The notes below the pieces were generated by a model, which ran no database searches, was not told the origin of the DNA, and saw only the letters and a list, made by a program, of their open reading frames with translations. Below are positions 42,837 to 50,476 of a stretch of 50,476 bases of DNA, piece by piece. A program made the position numbers and the translations under genes. Origin of the DNA: Christensenellaceae bacterium OttesenSCG-928-K19 (GTDB lineage: Bacteria > Bacillota > Clostridia > Christensenellales > Christensenellaceae); the NCBI GenBank assembly GCA_030266015.1, contig JAJDHD010000016.1:1-50476 (forward strand), given 5' to 3'. Position 1 is the stretch's first letter, and each line of letters starts with the position of its first letter.

Positions 42837-43408
42837 ATAATAGGATTATAGGCCTTATGGGAAACAGCGGTTCGGGCAAAAGCACGGTTGCCGATTATTT
42901 GAAAGCGAAGAGTGCATACATAATTGATGCAGATGAAGTATCGCACCGTATTTGCGAGGTGGGGCAACCGGGCCTGGCAGCGGTAAAAGAGCGCTTTGAT
43001 CCTTATTTTTTTAATGAAGACGGTTCACTTAACAGACGGCGTATGGGGCGTTTTGTGTTTGCAAACAAAGCTGAATTACGCAAACTGGAGGATGTCTTGC
43101 ACCCCATTATTTTGCAGGAAGTGAAGCGGGAGCTTAAAGAGCACAAAGAAAGCATAGTGGTGATTGATTGTGCATTGCTAATCAAAACAAACCTTTATCT
43201 TTTGGCGGATGAGGTGTGGTTGGTAAAAGCCGAAACAGACACGAAGATAGAACGTATTTGTGGCAGAGATCATATACCCTATGACCAAGCGCTAAACAGA
43301 CTCAGAAACCAAATGCCGGATAGTGAAATGTTGCGGTATGCGGATGTTGTGCTAATGAACGACGGATCAAAGGAAATGCTGCTGGAACAGGTGGATGAAT
43401 ATCTATGA
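42833..43408 (+). CDS. coaE: Dephospho-CoA kinase
   Basis: Last step of coenzyme A synthesis: phosphorylates the ribose 3'-OH of dephospho-CoA. The 191-residue protein has the P-loop GNSGSGKST (10-18), the DADEVSH segment, and the lid region with RICGRDHIPYDQALNR. The start at 42833 overlaps the polA stop as ATGA and has GGAGGCG upstream. The stop overlaps the next gene by ATGA as well. The polA-coaE pair is common in Gram-positive bacteria. Confidence 0.94.
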   Translation: MNNRIIGLMGNSGSGKSTVADYLKAKSAYIIDADEVSHRICEVGQPGLAAVKERFDPYFFNEDGSLNRRRMGRFVFANKAELRKLEDVLHPIILQEVKRELKEHKESIVVIDCALLIKTNLYLLADEVWLVKAETDTKIERICGRDHIPYDQALNRLRNQMPDSEMLRYADVVLMNDGSKEMLLEQVDEYL

Positions 43409-43986
43409 GTACGGCGGGTTCAAAGAAGAAAAAAGGGATAGGAGTAAAGGTATTAGTTGTCATCCTAGTGATTGCCATTGTGGCAGGGGGGGCTATTATA
43501 CTGGTTAAAAATACAAGGTATCCGCTGGAATACGAAGAATTGATTGTGCAGTATTCTGATGAATTTGGGCTGGATCCTTACATGGTGGCAGCTGTGATTT
43601 ATACAGAAAGTGGATTTGATGCAAGCGCGGTATCGCGCTCGGGAGCGATTGGATTGATGCAGATTATGCCGGAAACTGGAGAATGGATTGCTGGAAAGTT
43701 TGACATCAATAATTTTAAAGACAACATGTTGTTTGACCCACAAACGAATATCCGCTTTGGTTGTTGGTATTTGGGGTTTCTGGAAGAAAGATTTGAAGGC
43801 GACAACAGGTTGGTGTGGGCTGCCTATAATGCAGGCCATAACAGGGTAAACCAATGGCTGGACGATCCTGCTGTATCATTGGATGGAAAGAGGTTGGATA
43901 ATATTCCGATAGAAGAAACAAAACAATATGTAGAAAAGGTAGAAAAAGCGCATCAAAGATATAAGGAGTACTATGAGATCGGTTAA
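43405..43986 (+). CDS. Membrane-anchored lytic transglycosylase (SLT domain)
   Basis: Cleaves the glycan strands of peptidoglycan with formation of 1,6-anhydro ends. The 193-residue protein has a Lys-rich start, a single membrane anchor (about 15-34), then a compact SLT domain: catalytic Glu68 in YTESGFDASAVSRSG, GLMQIMP (83-89) and AAYNAG (139-144). The domain lies outside the membrane. It overlaps coaE by four bases and the next gene by 14 bases, so the polA-coaE-slt-lipoprotein run is probably one operon. Confidence 0.93.
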   Translation: MSTAGSKKKKGIGVKVLVVILVIAIVAGGAIILVKNTRYPLEYEELIVQYSDEFGLDPYMVAAVIYTESGFDASAVSRSGAIGLMQIMPETGEWIAGKFDINNFKDNMLFDPQTNIRFGCWYLGFLEERFEGDNRLVWAAYNAGHNRVNQWLDDPAVSLDGKRLDNIPIEETKQYVEKVEKAHQRYKEYYEIG

Positions 43987-45757
43987 AAAATTACTTTCGA
44001 TTGCTGTATTGAGTATATTTGTATTTTTATGTTCCTGTTCTTTCGCAACACAAACGACAGAGACACCTGAAACGGAAGCGGTACCGAGCGCCACTACCCA
44101 ACCGGCAAAAATCGCCGGAGGCGATATGTTTATTGCCATACCTGCCGACGTGGACTCTTTCGATCCACTCGAAGCTGATTCGGAAGACCTTGTAAACCTG
44201 CTTACCCTCGTTTATGAAACTCCGCTGAAATATGAAACAAATGGCAGGATTGTAAACAACCTGGTGGAACGGATAGAGGTTAATGAGACAAAGACGCAGT
44301 TCACTTTTGTATTGAGAAATGACGTTTATTTTTCTGACGGAACAAAAATGACGGCAGATGATATGGTCTATAGCGCAAATAAGGTAAGAGGCCTTTATGG
44401 CGGAACACAGCCAAGCTCTTCCAATGAAATGGGCGATGGGGAGGATGGGCAAACGCCGGAAGAAGATACAGCGGATCAGGGCGAAGAAGGAGGAGATGTC
44501 CAAGCTGCTGAAACGGAAACAAATACAGGTGAGGCCAACGGTAATACCGGTAGTAGATACCGCCGATATGCCGGTCTGGTGGTAGATATCGAAAAAATTA
44601 ACGACCAGACTGTTTTGCTTACAATGGACGAGCCGGGGAATGCGGCATTGCATTTTATGACGTTTCCTGTGATGAATGCGGCGCTGGATGCTCAGGAATT
44701 GCCCGTTGGTACAGGGCCGTACATGGTAGAAGGCTATTCGGATAGCGGGGAAATAACCTTGGTGGTAAACGACCGATGGTGGCAGAAAGCTCCCTATATT
44801 GAAAAGATTGTGGCAAAACCAGCAGAGGGGATCAACCAGAAGTTAGAGTTTGTGCAATCCAGTATGATTGACTTGGTTACAACGGACGTGCTTTATGCTA
44901 GTAAATATTCCCAGCCGCAGGTGACACAGGTGATTGACTATATGACCAATTATTACGATTGCCTGATTCCAAACCAAATTTCGGCAAAAATGAAAGATGT
45001 GAAAGTGCGGCAGGCTATTTCCTACGCGATTGACCGCAGGGAAATATTGTCTACGGTATTGCTTAATCATGGTGTGCCTACCAATTTGCCCATCGCACCT
45101 GATAACTATGCATATGAGTCGAAGTATAAGATCAGTGATTATGACAGACAGCTTGCAAAAGACCTGTTGGAAGAAGCAGGCTACCGGTCGGATCCGGATG
45201 GGGATGGGGCTGTTTTGCAGCTGGAGATGATTGTACTAAGCGACAGGAATCAGCCGTATAAAAAAGAAGCAGCAAAGACAATCAAGAAACAGCTTGAGGA
45301 TGTAGGCATAGTGCTGACTATATTTGAGTTGGATTCAGAGGAATATATGATTCTGCTGGAAGGTGGAAATTTTGACCTGGCCTATTGTAGTTATTATCTT
45401 GACGTTGTCCCTGATTTTGAATATCTATTCGGGGAAAACGGCGAAGGCAACTATGGTCATGTGAGTAATGATGAGATTAACAAGGCGGTAAAAGAATACA
45501 AACTTGCAGTAACGGAAGAAGAAGTGTTATCTGCATACAGTGATTTGCAGCGAGTGTTGACGGAACGTGTTCCACAGATCGGTTTATATTTTAGGATGAA
45601 TTCCATTATTTGTGATGCGGGCATACAGGGTATTGCAGAACCGCGACAAAATTCAATTTATTCTCATATTTCGGAATGGAGTATCAGCTATGTTGCGGAT
45701 GCGTTTAACAGTGAGAATGCTGCTGCGCAACCAGAGCAACAACCTGAAACAGAATAG
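43973..45757 (+). CDS. Extracellular solute-binding lipoprotein, family 5 (OppA-like)
   Basis: Peptide/nickel-type substrate-binding protein. The 594-residue protein has a signal peptide with lipobox LCSC (19-22), so Cys22 should be lipidated. SBP family 5 features follow: VDSFDPLEA, LRNDVYFSDGTKMTADDMVYS (110-134) and, later, KDVKVRQAISYAIDR. Residues 144-196 are an unusual low-complexity acidic insert rich in Gly, Glu, Asp, Thr and Gln, splitting the first lobe. No permease or ATPase gene is adjacent, so it is an orphan: it may serve a transporter encoded elsewhere or act as a sensor. AAGGAG lies four bases before the ATG. The next gene is convergent, nine bases away. Confidence 0.88.
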   Translation: MRSVKKLLSIAVLSIFVFLCSCSFATQTTETPETEAVPSATTQPAKIAGGDMFIAIPADVDSFDPLEADSEDLVNLLTLVYETPLKYETNGRIVNNLVERIEVNETKTQFTFVLRNDVYFSDGTKMTADDMVYSANKVRGLYGGTQPSSSNEMGDGEDGQTPEEDTADQGEEGGDVQAAETETNTGEANGNTGSRYRRYAGLVVDIEKINDQTVLLTMDEPGNAALHFMTFPVMNAALDAQELPVGTGPYMVEGYSDSGEITLVVNDRWWQKAPYIEKIVAKPAEGINQKLEFVQSSMIDLVTTDVLYASKYSQPQVTQVIDYMTNYYDCLIPNQISAKMKDVKVRQAISYAIDRREILSTVLLNHGVPTNLPIAPDNYAYESKYKISDYDRQLAKDLLEEAGYRSDPDGDGAVLQLEMIVLSDRNQPYKKEAAKTIKKQLEDVGIVLTIFELDSEEYMILLEGGNFDLAYCSYYLDVVPDFEYLFGENGEGNYGHVSNDEINKAVKEYKLAVTEEEVLSAYSDLQRVLTERVPQIGLYFRMNSIICDAGIQGIAEPRQNSIYSHISEWSISYVADAFNSENAAAQPEQQPETE

Positions 45758-45766
45758 AATTAAAAA

Positions 45767-46507
45767 TCAAGAAATACCGGTGATGGCAAGCAGATGCTCC
45801 TCATCGGCAATTTCATAAATATCGGTCTTGCTGTTATTAAAATATAATATTGTGTACCCAACCATGCCACTGGAATTCAATGTTTCTGTTCCTGATGGCA
45901 TACCAAACAAAGATGCGGCATAGTTTGCACCTTTAATATTGGCGAGCACTGCCCGGTGTTCCCATGTTTCACCTCTAAAGATTTCTTGATAGGCAGCATA
46001 GTCTTCTTCCGTATTTGGTATTATTTGTGCGCAATTGATGCCACCTACACGTTTCATGTCAAATGTGATTCCGCTGTTGTAATCCGTTATCGTGATGACA
46101 TCTCCCGTTCGATAGATGGAATTGATGGTCTCCCAGGCGGAGAGAGTTCCTTTTTCTGTAATCTCACCAGTATATGTAATCCCAAAAACACGTTTGAATT
46201 CAGGATTTGGGGTATTTCGTACTGCACTATCCGAAAAAATTGCCTGCATGGTTGCACGGCCTACTTGACCATCTGGCGAAATGCCGTTGATTTGCTGAAA
46301 TTGTCGGACAGATTGCGCCGTCATATCGCTGAATTTACCAGTTGGCCTATAGTTTAAGTAGCCAAGCTCGCATAACCTACGCTGGATGGCATATACTTCG
46401 CTGCCGGCATCGCCCTGCTGTACAACGGTTGATTCTGTAGATGTTGTGCCCAACAATGGAAGTGTTGCCAATAAAATGACTAAAAAAATCAAAACATGCT
46501 TTTTCAT
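45767..46507 (-). CDS. Exported peptidoglycan-binding-domain protein with uncharacterised C-terminal domain
   Basis: A 246-residue protein with an N-terminal signal peptide (about 1-22), a PG_binding_1 domain (about 28-92; QQGDAGSEVYAIQRRL, LGYL, GKFSDMTAQSVRQFQ) and a C-terminal domain (about 103-246). The latter recalls a domain found behind peptidoglycan-binding repeats in Clostridia, as I remember it, with motifs like HADVEP, GMPHG and GHFCIHF. Here the matching spots read NCAQIIP, GMPSG and VGYTILYF, so the His residues are gone. Its function is unknown. The chosen ATG begins the signal peptide; a TTG 12 codons upstream is less likely. No Shine-Dalgarno is evident. Confidence 0.82.
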   Translation of the reverse strand: MKKHVLIFLVILLATLPLLGTTSTESTVVQQGDAGSEVYAIQRRLCELGYLNYRPTGKFSDMTAQSVRQFQQINGISPDGQVGRATMQAIFSDSAVRNTPNPEFKRVFGITYTGEITEKGTLSAWETINSIYRTGDVITITDYNSGITFDMKRVGGINCAQIIPNTEEDYAAYQEIFRGETWEHRAVLANIKGANYAASLFGMPSGTETLNSSGMVGYTILYFNNSKTDIYEIADEEHLLAITGIS

Positions 46508-46514
46508 GTTTCTT

Positions 46515-46543
46515 ATTTTACATCTCTTTTTGAAAAAATACAA
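46515..46543 (-). promoter_or_regulatory. Possible promoter of the peptidoglycan-binding protein gene
   Basis: On the - strand, TTGTAT (46543-46538) and TAAAAT (46520-46515) are 17 bases apart. The -10 ends seven bases before the ATG at 46507, so the mRNA would have almost no leader. Confidence 0.45.
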
Positions 46544-46599
46544 TGATGTGAAATTGTGAGCCTTTCATATGTTTGGGAAACGAGGGGGAAGATTAGTAC

Positions 46600-46628
46600 T
46601 TTTCAAAGCTTGCTGGTAAGGATATAAT
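46600..46628 (+). promoter_or_regulatory. Possible promoter of recX
   Basis: An exact TATAAT (46623-46628) lies six bases before the recX ATG (46635). The -35 at 17 bases, TTTCAA (46600-46605), is poor. If used, transcription starts at or next to the A of ATG. An AAGGA at 46618-46622 is an alternative, distant ribosome site if transcription starts further upstream. Confidence 0.42.
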
Positions 46629-46634
46629 AGCAAT

Positions 46635-47237
46635 ATGGTTATTACAGAAGTTGCACAAGGGAAACGGAACAAAGACAGGTTAAATATTTATATAGATGAT
46701 AAGTTTTCCTTTGCCTGCTACATAGAAACCGCTGTAAAGCACAGGCTAAAAAAGGGTGTAGAGGTTACGCAGGCCTTAATTGATAGCATTAGAGAAGAAG
46801 ATGGTCAAAAATATGCTTTTGATACCGCATTAAAATTTGTATCGCGGAAAATGCGCACACAAAAGGAAATTGAAGACAAGCTGAGGGAAAAAGAAGTTGA
46901 TGAAGCGCAGATCGTATATGCGGTTGGCAAGCTTATAGAATACGGGTATATTGACGACAGGCATTATGCAGAACTGTATGTGAGTGAATTATGTCAAAAA
47001 TACGGTGTAAGGATGATAAAGCAAAAGCTTGCGCAAAAAGGCATCAAAACTGAATTGATAAAGGAATTACCGATTGATGCAGAGCCGGCGTTGGAAGAGC
47101 ACTTGCAAAAGCTGTATCGGCGGTATGAGCAGGAAGAGCCCGCCAAGAAAAAGCAAAAGATTATACGTGCGTTGCTACAAAAAGGCTTTGAATATGACGA
47201 GATCAAAGGCGCGATGAAAGGGATTCATGAAGACTGA
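46635..47237 (+). CDS. recX: Regulatory protein RecX
   Basis: Modulates RecA filaments in recombination and the SOS response. The 200-residue protein is made of three-helix repeats, with the conserved SRKMRTQKEIEDKLREK segment (about 69-85) and GYIDDRHYAELYV (about 98-110). The N-terminus (ITEVAQGKRNKDRLNIYIDDKF) aligns with Bacillus RecX, so the start at 46635 is sound even though ribosome-binding is poor. The 3' end overlaps birA by 11 bases. recA is not in this window. Confidence 0.92.
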   Translation: MVITEVAQGKRNKDRLNIYIDDKFSFACYIETAVKHRLKKGVEVTQALIDSIREEDGQKYAFDTALKFVSRKMRTQKEIEDKLREKEVDEAQIVYAVGKLIEYGYIDDRHYAELYVSELCQKYGVRMIKQKLAQKGIKTELIKELPIDAEPALEEHLQKLYRRYEQEEPAKKKQKIIRALLQKGFEYDEIKGAMKGIHED

Positions 47238-48192
47238 AATACTAAAAATATTGCTTGAGGCAACCGAGGCTGTGTCTGGAGAGGAAATCAGCAAACAGCT
47301 GGATGTGTCGCGTGCCGGAGTATGGAAGCATATTCAAGCACTGAAAGAAGATGGCTGCATTATTGAAGCTCAAACAAACAGGGGATATAAACTGCACGCT
47401 TTACCAGATTTGTTGAAACCGGAATATGTCAACCTGTACCTGCCAGAGGAAGAGTTGATTATATGGTATCAGGAGACGGACTCTACTAACACGCAAGGCA
47501 AAATGCTGGCAAAAAAGAAGAAAGAAGAGTTTTTTGTGGTGCTGGCAGAGCACCAATCAGGTGGTAAAGGCCGGTTGGGCCGCGCGTGGGTGTCTAATCC
47601 GGGAGAAGCCATCCAGATGAGTTTTGTGGTAAAGCCTCTTTTGCCGCCATCAAAGGCGCCTGCATTGAATTTTGCAATCGCACTGGGCGTTTGTGAGGCT
47701 GTGCAAGAAATGTGTAGTGTGGATGTAAAAATCAAATGGCCGAATGATGTGGTATTTGGCGCAAAAAAGCTTTGTGGAATATTGACAGAAATGAGTGCGG
47801 ATATGGACAAGGTGGATTATCTTGTGAGCGGCGTAGGGGTAAACGTAAACCAGCAAAGCTTTGCTGGCGAAATAGAGCAAAGAGCGGTTTCCTTAAGAAT
47901 GATTGCCGGAGACGCAGTTGACAGGGTAAAAATGTGTGCTGCGTTGATAAAACATGTAAAAAGCATGTATAACTGTTATGTGGAAGGTGGAATGGAAGCG
48001 TTGATGCCGCTTTATATGAAGCGTAGCGCTATTTTAAATAGTGAGATTACTGTAAGTTGTGGAGAAGAACGGTATACCGGAGTATGTACCGGGTTTGGTG
48101 AGAATGGCGAACTGATAATAAAAACGCAAAACGGCGAACGTTCTTTCCTTGCGGGGGAAGTGTCGGTACGGGGGATGAAAGATTATGTATAG
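47227..48192 (+). CDS. birA: Biotin--protein ligase with N-terminal HTH (BirA)
   Basis: Activates biotin to biotinyl-AMP and attaches it to carboxylase carrier domains; the N-terminal domain lets it repress biotin genes. The 321-residue protein has a winged helix (1-60, with VSRAGVWKHIQAL at 27-39), the ligase domain with ETDSTN (83-88), the biotin loop SGGKGRLGRAW (111-121) and KWPND (170-174), and a C-terminal SH3-like domain. The full length indicates a bifunctional (class II) type. It overlaps recX by 11 bases and the next gene by eight bases. Confidence 0.95.
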   Translation: MKTEILKILLEATEAVSGEEISKQLDVSRAGVWKHIQALKEDGCIIEAQTNRGYKLHALPDLLKPEYVNLYLPEEELIIWYQETDSTNTQGKMLAKKKKEEFFVVLAEHQSGGKGRLGRAWVSNPGEAIQMSFVVKPLLPPSKAPALNFAIALGVCEAVQEMCSVDVKIKWPNDVVFGAKKLCGILTEMSADMDKVDYLVSGVGVNVNQQSFAGEIEQRAVSLRMIAGDAVDRVKMCAALIKHVKSMYNCYVEGGMEALMPLYMKRSAILNSEITVSCGEERYTGVCTGFGENGELIIKTQNGERSFLAGEVSVRGMKDYV

Positions 48193-49099
48193 TGGCAGTA
48201 TAACGGATATAGCAGGTCTGTCGGTAGGCCACGCACAAGACACCGATGGGCTTACTGGCGTTACTGTGGTGCTTTTGCCAAATGGTGGTGTATGTGGCGC
48301 GGATGTGCGTGGATGTGCGCCGGGAACACGTGAAACAGATTTTACGCGGCAGGCAAAGACGGTGGACAAAGCAAACGCCGTATTGCTCGCCGGGGGAAGC
48401 GCATATGGGCTGGCAGCTGCCGATGGCGTCATGGCTTTTTGTGAGCGCCAAGGAATGGGTGTGGTGACAGAGGACGCAGTGGTGCCCATTGTCCCCGCGG
48501 CAGTGCTTTATGATCTGGGATATGGCAGTAGTGATGTACGCCCAAATGCGGGCATGGGTTATGCGGCCTGCGCAAACGCAGGTCTGAAAGTGCCCCAGGG
48601 AAGCATTGGCGCGGGTATTGGTGCGACGGTAGGGAAGGTTTTAGGCATGAAATATTGCCAGAAAGGCGGAGTTGGTACGGCCAGCATCAAGCTAAGTGAT
48701 GGAGTGACTGTGGGCGCGCTTTTCTGTGTTAATGCATTTGGTGATGTGTTGGATGGTGGTGAGATTATTGCCGGGGCACATAAAAACGGAAAACATATTG
48801 GTACGGCGGAATACCTGATTACACACAAAGTCAGCTCCCGTTCTTTTTTACATAAGAACACAACGATAGGAGTTGTTGCGACAGATGCGCTCCTTACCAA
48901 GGATGAGGCGGCAATGATGGCACAGACGGCACACGATGGACTGGCTCGTGCTATAGAACCGGTCCATACTTCGATGGATGGAGACACTGTATTTGGACTT
49001 TCTTATGGGCAAAATACAGGCGATATTAATACAATCTGCGTAGCCGCGGCAGAGGTAGCACGGCGTGCGGTGGTAAATGCGGTTGAAGCGGTCTTTTAA
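48185..49099 (+). CDS. P1-family (DmpA/NylC-like) autoproteolytic amidohydrolase
   Basis: N-terminal-nucleophile hydrolase of peptidase family S58/P1, whose members include DmpA aminopeptidase, beta-aminopeptidases and the nylon oligomer hydrolase NylC. The 304-residue precursor should cleave itself between N225 and T226 (KNTTIGVVATD), making Thr226 the nucleophile, as in NylC. Other conserved parts are the N-terminal ITDIAGLSVGHA, LAGGSAYGLAAADGV (68-82), GAGIGATVGK (142-151) and CVNAFGDV (181-188). It has no signal peptide. It lies inside a birA-acpS run, overlapping birA by eight bases. The natural substrate is unknown. Confidence 0.9.
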   Translation: MYSGSITDIAGLSVGHAQDTDGLTGVTVVLLPNGGVCGADVRGCAPGTRETDFTRQAKTVDKANAVLLAGGSAYGLAAADGVMAFCERQGMGVVTEDAVVPIVPAAVLYDLGYGSSDVRPNAGMGYAACANAGLKVPQGSIGAGIGATVGKVLGMKYCQKGGVGTASIKLSDGVTVGALFCVNAFGDVLDGGEIIAGAHKNGKHIGTAEYLITHKVSSRSFLHKNTTIGVVATDALLTKDEAAMMAQTAHDGLARAIEPVHTSMDGDTVFGLSYGQNTGDINTICVAAAEVARRAVVNAVEAVF

Positions 49100-49110
49100 A
49101 AGGTGAAAAT

Positions 49111-49452
49111 ATGATTGTTGGAACAGGAATTGATATTACGCTGATCAGCCGGATGGAACAAAGCATGAAGAAAGAAAACTTCATGGGAAAGATATTCACG
49201 CCTGTAGAACGCGATTATATTGCCGGCAAGGGCGGCCATGCGCAAACGGCCGCTGGTATTTTTTGTGCAAAAGAAGCATATTTAAAGGCTTTGGGAAAAG
49301 GAATTGGCGCCATTTCATTTTCTTCTATAGAGATATTGCACCATGAAAGCGGCGCGCCATACATGCAGTCTGATGTGGGTAGGGTGCATGTAAGCATATC
49401 ACATATGGGAGATATTGCAATCGCCCATGTAATTATTGAAAGCGAGGATTGA
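49111..49452 (+). CDS. acpS: Holo-[acyl-carrier-protein] synthase
   Basis: Transfers 4'-phosphopantetheine from CoA to acyl carrier protein. The 113-residue protein has GTGIDI (4-9, metal ligand Asp8), FCAKEAYLKALGKG (51-64, metal ligand Glu55) and the SISHMGD segment of the trimeric AcpS type. It starts 11 bases after the P1-family gene, and nnr follows three bases after its stop. The acpS-nnr pair is widespread in Bacillota. Confidence 0.95.
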   Translation: MIVGTGIDITLISRMEQSMKKENFMGKIFTPVERDYIAGKGGHAQTAAGIFCAKEAYLKALGKGIGAISFSSIEILHHESGAPYMQSDVGRVHVSISHMGDIAIAHVIIESED

Positions 49453-49455
49453 ATT

Positions 49456-50476
49456 ATGCGTATCGTTTTGGATTCCAAGCAAATGAGGGCGGTAGACAAT
49501 TATATGATCAACACAAATAAGATTCCGGGATTGCTGTTGATGGAGAATGCGGCCATGGGTATATGCGATGCGGTGATGGAGCGCACCGATCCCTGCACGG
49601 TGCATGTTATTTGTGGTATGGGCAATAACGGTGGAGATGGCCTTGCAGCAGCGCGTATTCTGCTTACATATGGGTATGACGTATATGTTGTTCTGGCAGG
49701 AACGTTGGAGAACATGACAGAGGATGCTGCAAGAAATTATGGGCTGTTTTCTGTGCTGGACAGGCGTACAAAGCATATACAAAGCATAGAAGATTTGATG
49801 GATTGGGAGATACCAGAAGCGAATGTGATAGTAGACGCGTTGTTTGGAACAGGCATTGCGCGTGAGGCCGAAGGATTCTATAAAGCATTGATTGAGTATA
49901 TCAATAGTCAGGACGCTGCGTTGGTTGTTGGTGTGGATGTGCCGTCTGGTATTAGCGCGGATACAGGGGCGGTTATGGACGTGGCTGTGCGCGCAGATAT
50001 TACGGTAACATTCCAATATCCTAAAATGGGACATTTTCTCTTTCCGGGGCGTGAATACTGTGGAGAATTGATTGTGGTTCCCATTGGTGTAGACGAAGGA
50101 TGTGAAGTACTGCAAGAGGCGAAGGTATGTGTATATGAAAGCCAGGATGAAGATATCTGTATCGGACGGAGGGCGAGTAATACCAACAAAGGAGATTATG
50201 GCCGCCTGATGCTCATTGCGGGAAGCAAGGGGATGGCAGGCGCAGCTGTGCTGGGAGCGCGTGCCGCTACACGTGTGGGCGCAGGCCTTGTAACGGTGGG
50301 CGCGGGGGATGATGTATTGCAGGTTGTGCAGCAGGCTGTTCCGGAGGCAACATGCAAGCTTTTGCAAGATGAAAACGGAATGCTGCTGAAGCATAGCATT
50401 TTTGAAATTGCGCGTGCAGCAAAGGGCAAGACCGCGATTGCCGCAGGGCCGGGACTGGGAACAAGCGATGAGATAC
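49456..50476 (+). CDS. nnr: Bifunctional NAD(P)HX epimerase/dehydratase, 3' end missing
   Basis: Repairs hydrated NADH and NADPH. The visible 340 residues contain the epimerase domain (YjeF_N, about 1-215; CGMGNNGGDGLAAAR at 53-67, DALFGTGI at 127-134, DVPSGISADTG at 161-171) and the start of the ADP-dependent dehydratase domain from about 245 (KGDYGRLMLIAGSKGMAGA), reaching AAGPGLGT at the window edge. Such proteins are usually about 500 residues, so roughly the last third lies outside. The ATG at 49456 has a GAGG 8-9 bases upstream. Confidence 0.93.
   Translation, partial: MRIVLDSKQMRAVDNYMINTNKIPGLLLMENAAMGICDAVMERTDPCTVHVICGMGNNGGDGLAAARILLTYGYDVYVVLAGTLENMTEDAARNYGLFSVLDRRTKHIQSIEDLMDWEIPEANVIVDALFGTGIAREAEGFYKALIEYINSQDAALVVGVDVPSGISADTGAVMDVAVRADITVTFQYPKMGHFLFPGREYCGELIVVPIGVDEGCEVLQEAKVCVYESQDEDICIGRRASNTNKGDYGRLMLIAGSKGMAGAAVLGARAATRVGAGLVTVGAGDDVLQVVQQAVPEATCKLLQDENGMLLKHSIFEIARAAKGKTAIAAGPGLGTSDEI

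Noticed and set aside
49399-50394. 331-codon open frame on the - strand opposite acpS and nnr
   Set aside because: The + strand encodes recognisable AcpS and Nnr here; the opposite frame is rich in His, Cys and Arg without domain pattern, as expected of a shadow frame.
1-50476. CRISPR arrays, insertion sequences, prophage, defence or toxin-antitoxin modules, tRNA or rRNA genes
   Set aside because: No repeat arrays, transposase-like proteins, terminal repeats or RNA gene sequences were recognised; the gene order is that of a core chromosome region.

Overview
The window is a continuous stretch of bacterial chromosome, almost all of it core genes. Gene order, PolC-type replicase, bifunctional Rel, RbgA, HemZ, separate SecD and SecF, strong Shine-Dalgarno sites and frequent TTG starts point to Bacillota, class Clostridia. 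By eye the base composition is intermediate. I cannot name a genus. I found no tRNA, rRNA, CRISPR array, insertion sequence, prophage or toxin-antitoxin module. Nearly everything is on the + strand; the exceptions are comM and one peptidoglycan-binding protein.

Layout. 1-7.1 kb: end of tsf, pyrH, frr, a small PASTA-like protein, then the isoprenoid and envelope block uppS-cdsA-dxr-rseP-ispG. 7.1-13.8 kb: polC and secDF. 13.9-21.1 kb: recJ-apt-rel-dtd, a metallo-beta-lactamase-fold hydrolase and hemZ. 21.2-24.7 kb: hisS-aspS and an RseC-like protein. 24.9-33.5 kb: smc-ftsY-ylxM-ffh-rpsP-khpA-rimM-trmD-rplS, covering chromosome organisation, SRP targeting and ribosome maturation. 33.6-38.6 kb: rbgA-rnhB-yraN and a 1049-residue membrane protein that looks like two GT-C glycosyltransferases joined by a jelly-roll-like domain. 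38.6-40.2 kb (- strand): comM. 40.3-45.8 kb: polA-coaE, a lytic transglycosylase and an orphan peptide-binding lipoprotein. 45.8-46.5 kb (- strand): a peptidoglycan-binding-domain protein. 46.6 kb to the end: recX-birA, a P1-family (DmpA/NylC-like) autoproteolytic hydrolase, acpS, and nnr, which is cut by the window edge.

Within blocks, genes are tightly coupled: ATGA or TAATG overlaps, or overlaps of up to 32 bases. Block boundaries carry recognisable sigma-A promoters, with near-consensus hexamers before hisS, ylxM and secD, and a few intrinsic terminators. Several leaders hold hairpins of possible regulatory use, notably before pyrH, recJ, hisS, ylxM and rplS.

I do not see a clearly new multi-gene system. 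The points most worth a second look are the tandem GT-C fusion, the pyrH and recJ leader structures, a divergent gene pair whose -10 boxes sit so close to ATG that the mRNAs may be leaderless, the P1-family hydrolase between birA and acpS, and a peptidoglycan-binding protein whose C-terminal domain seems to have lost conserved histidines.
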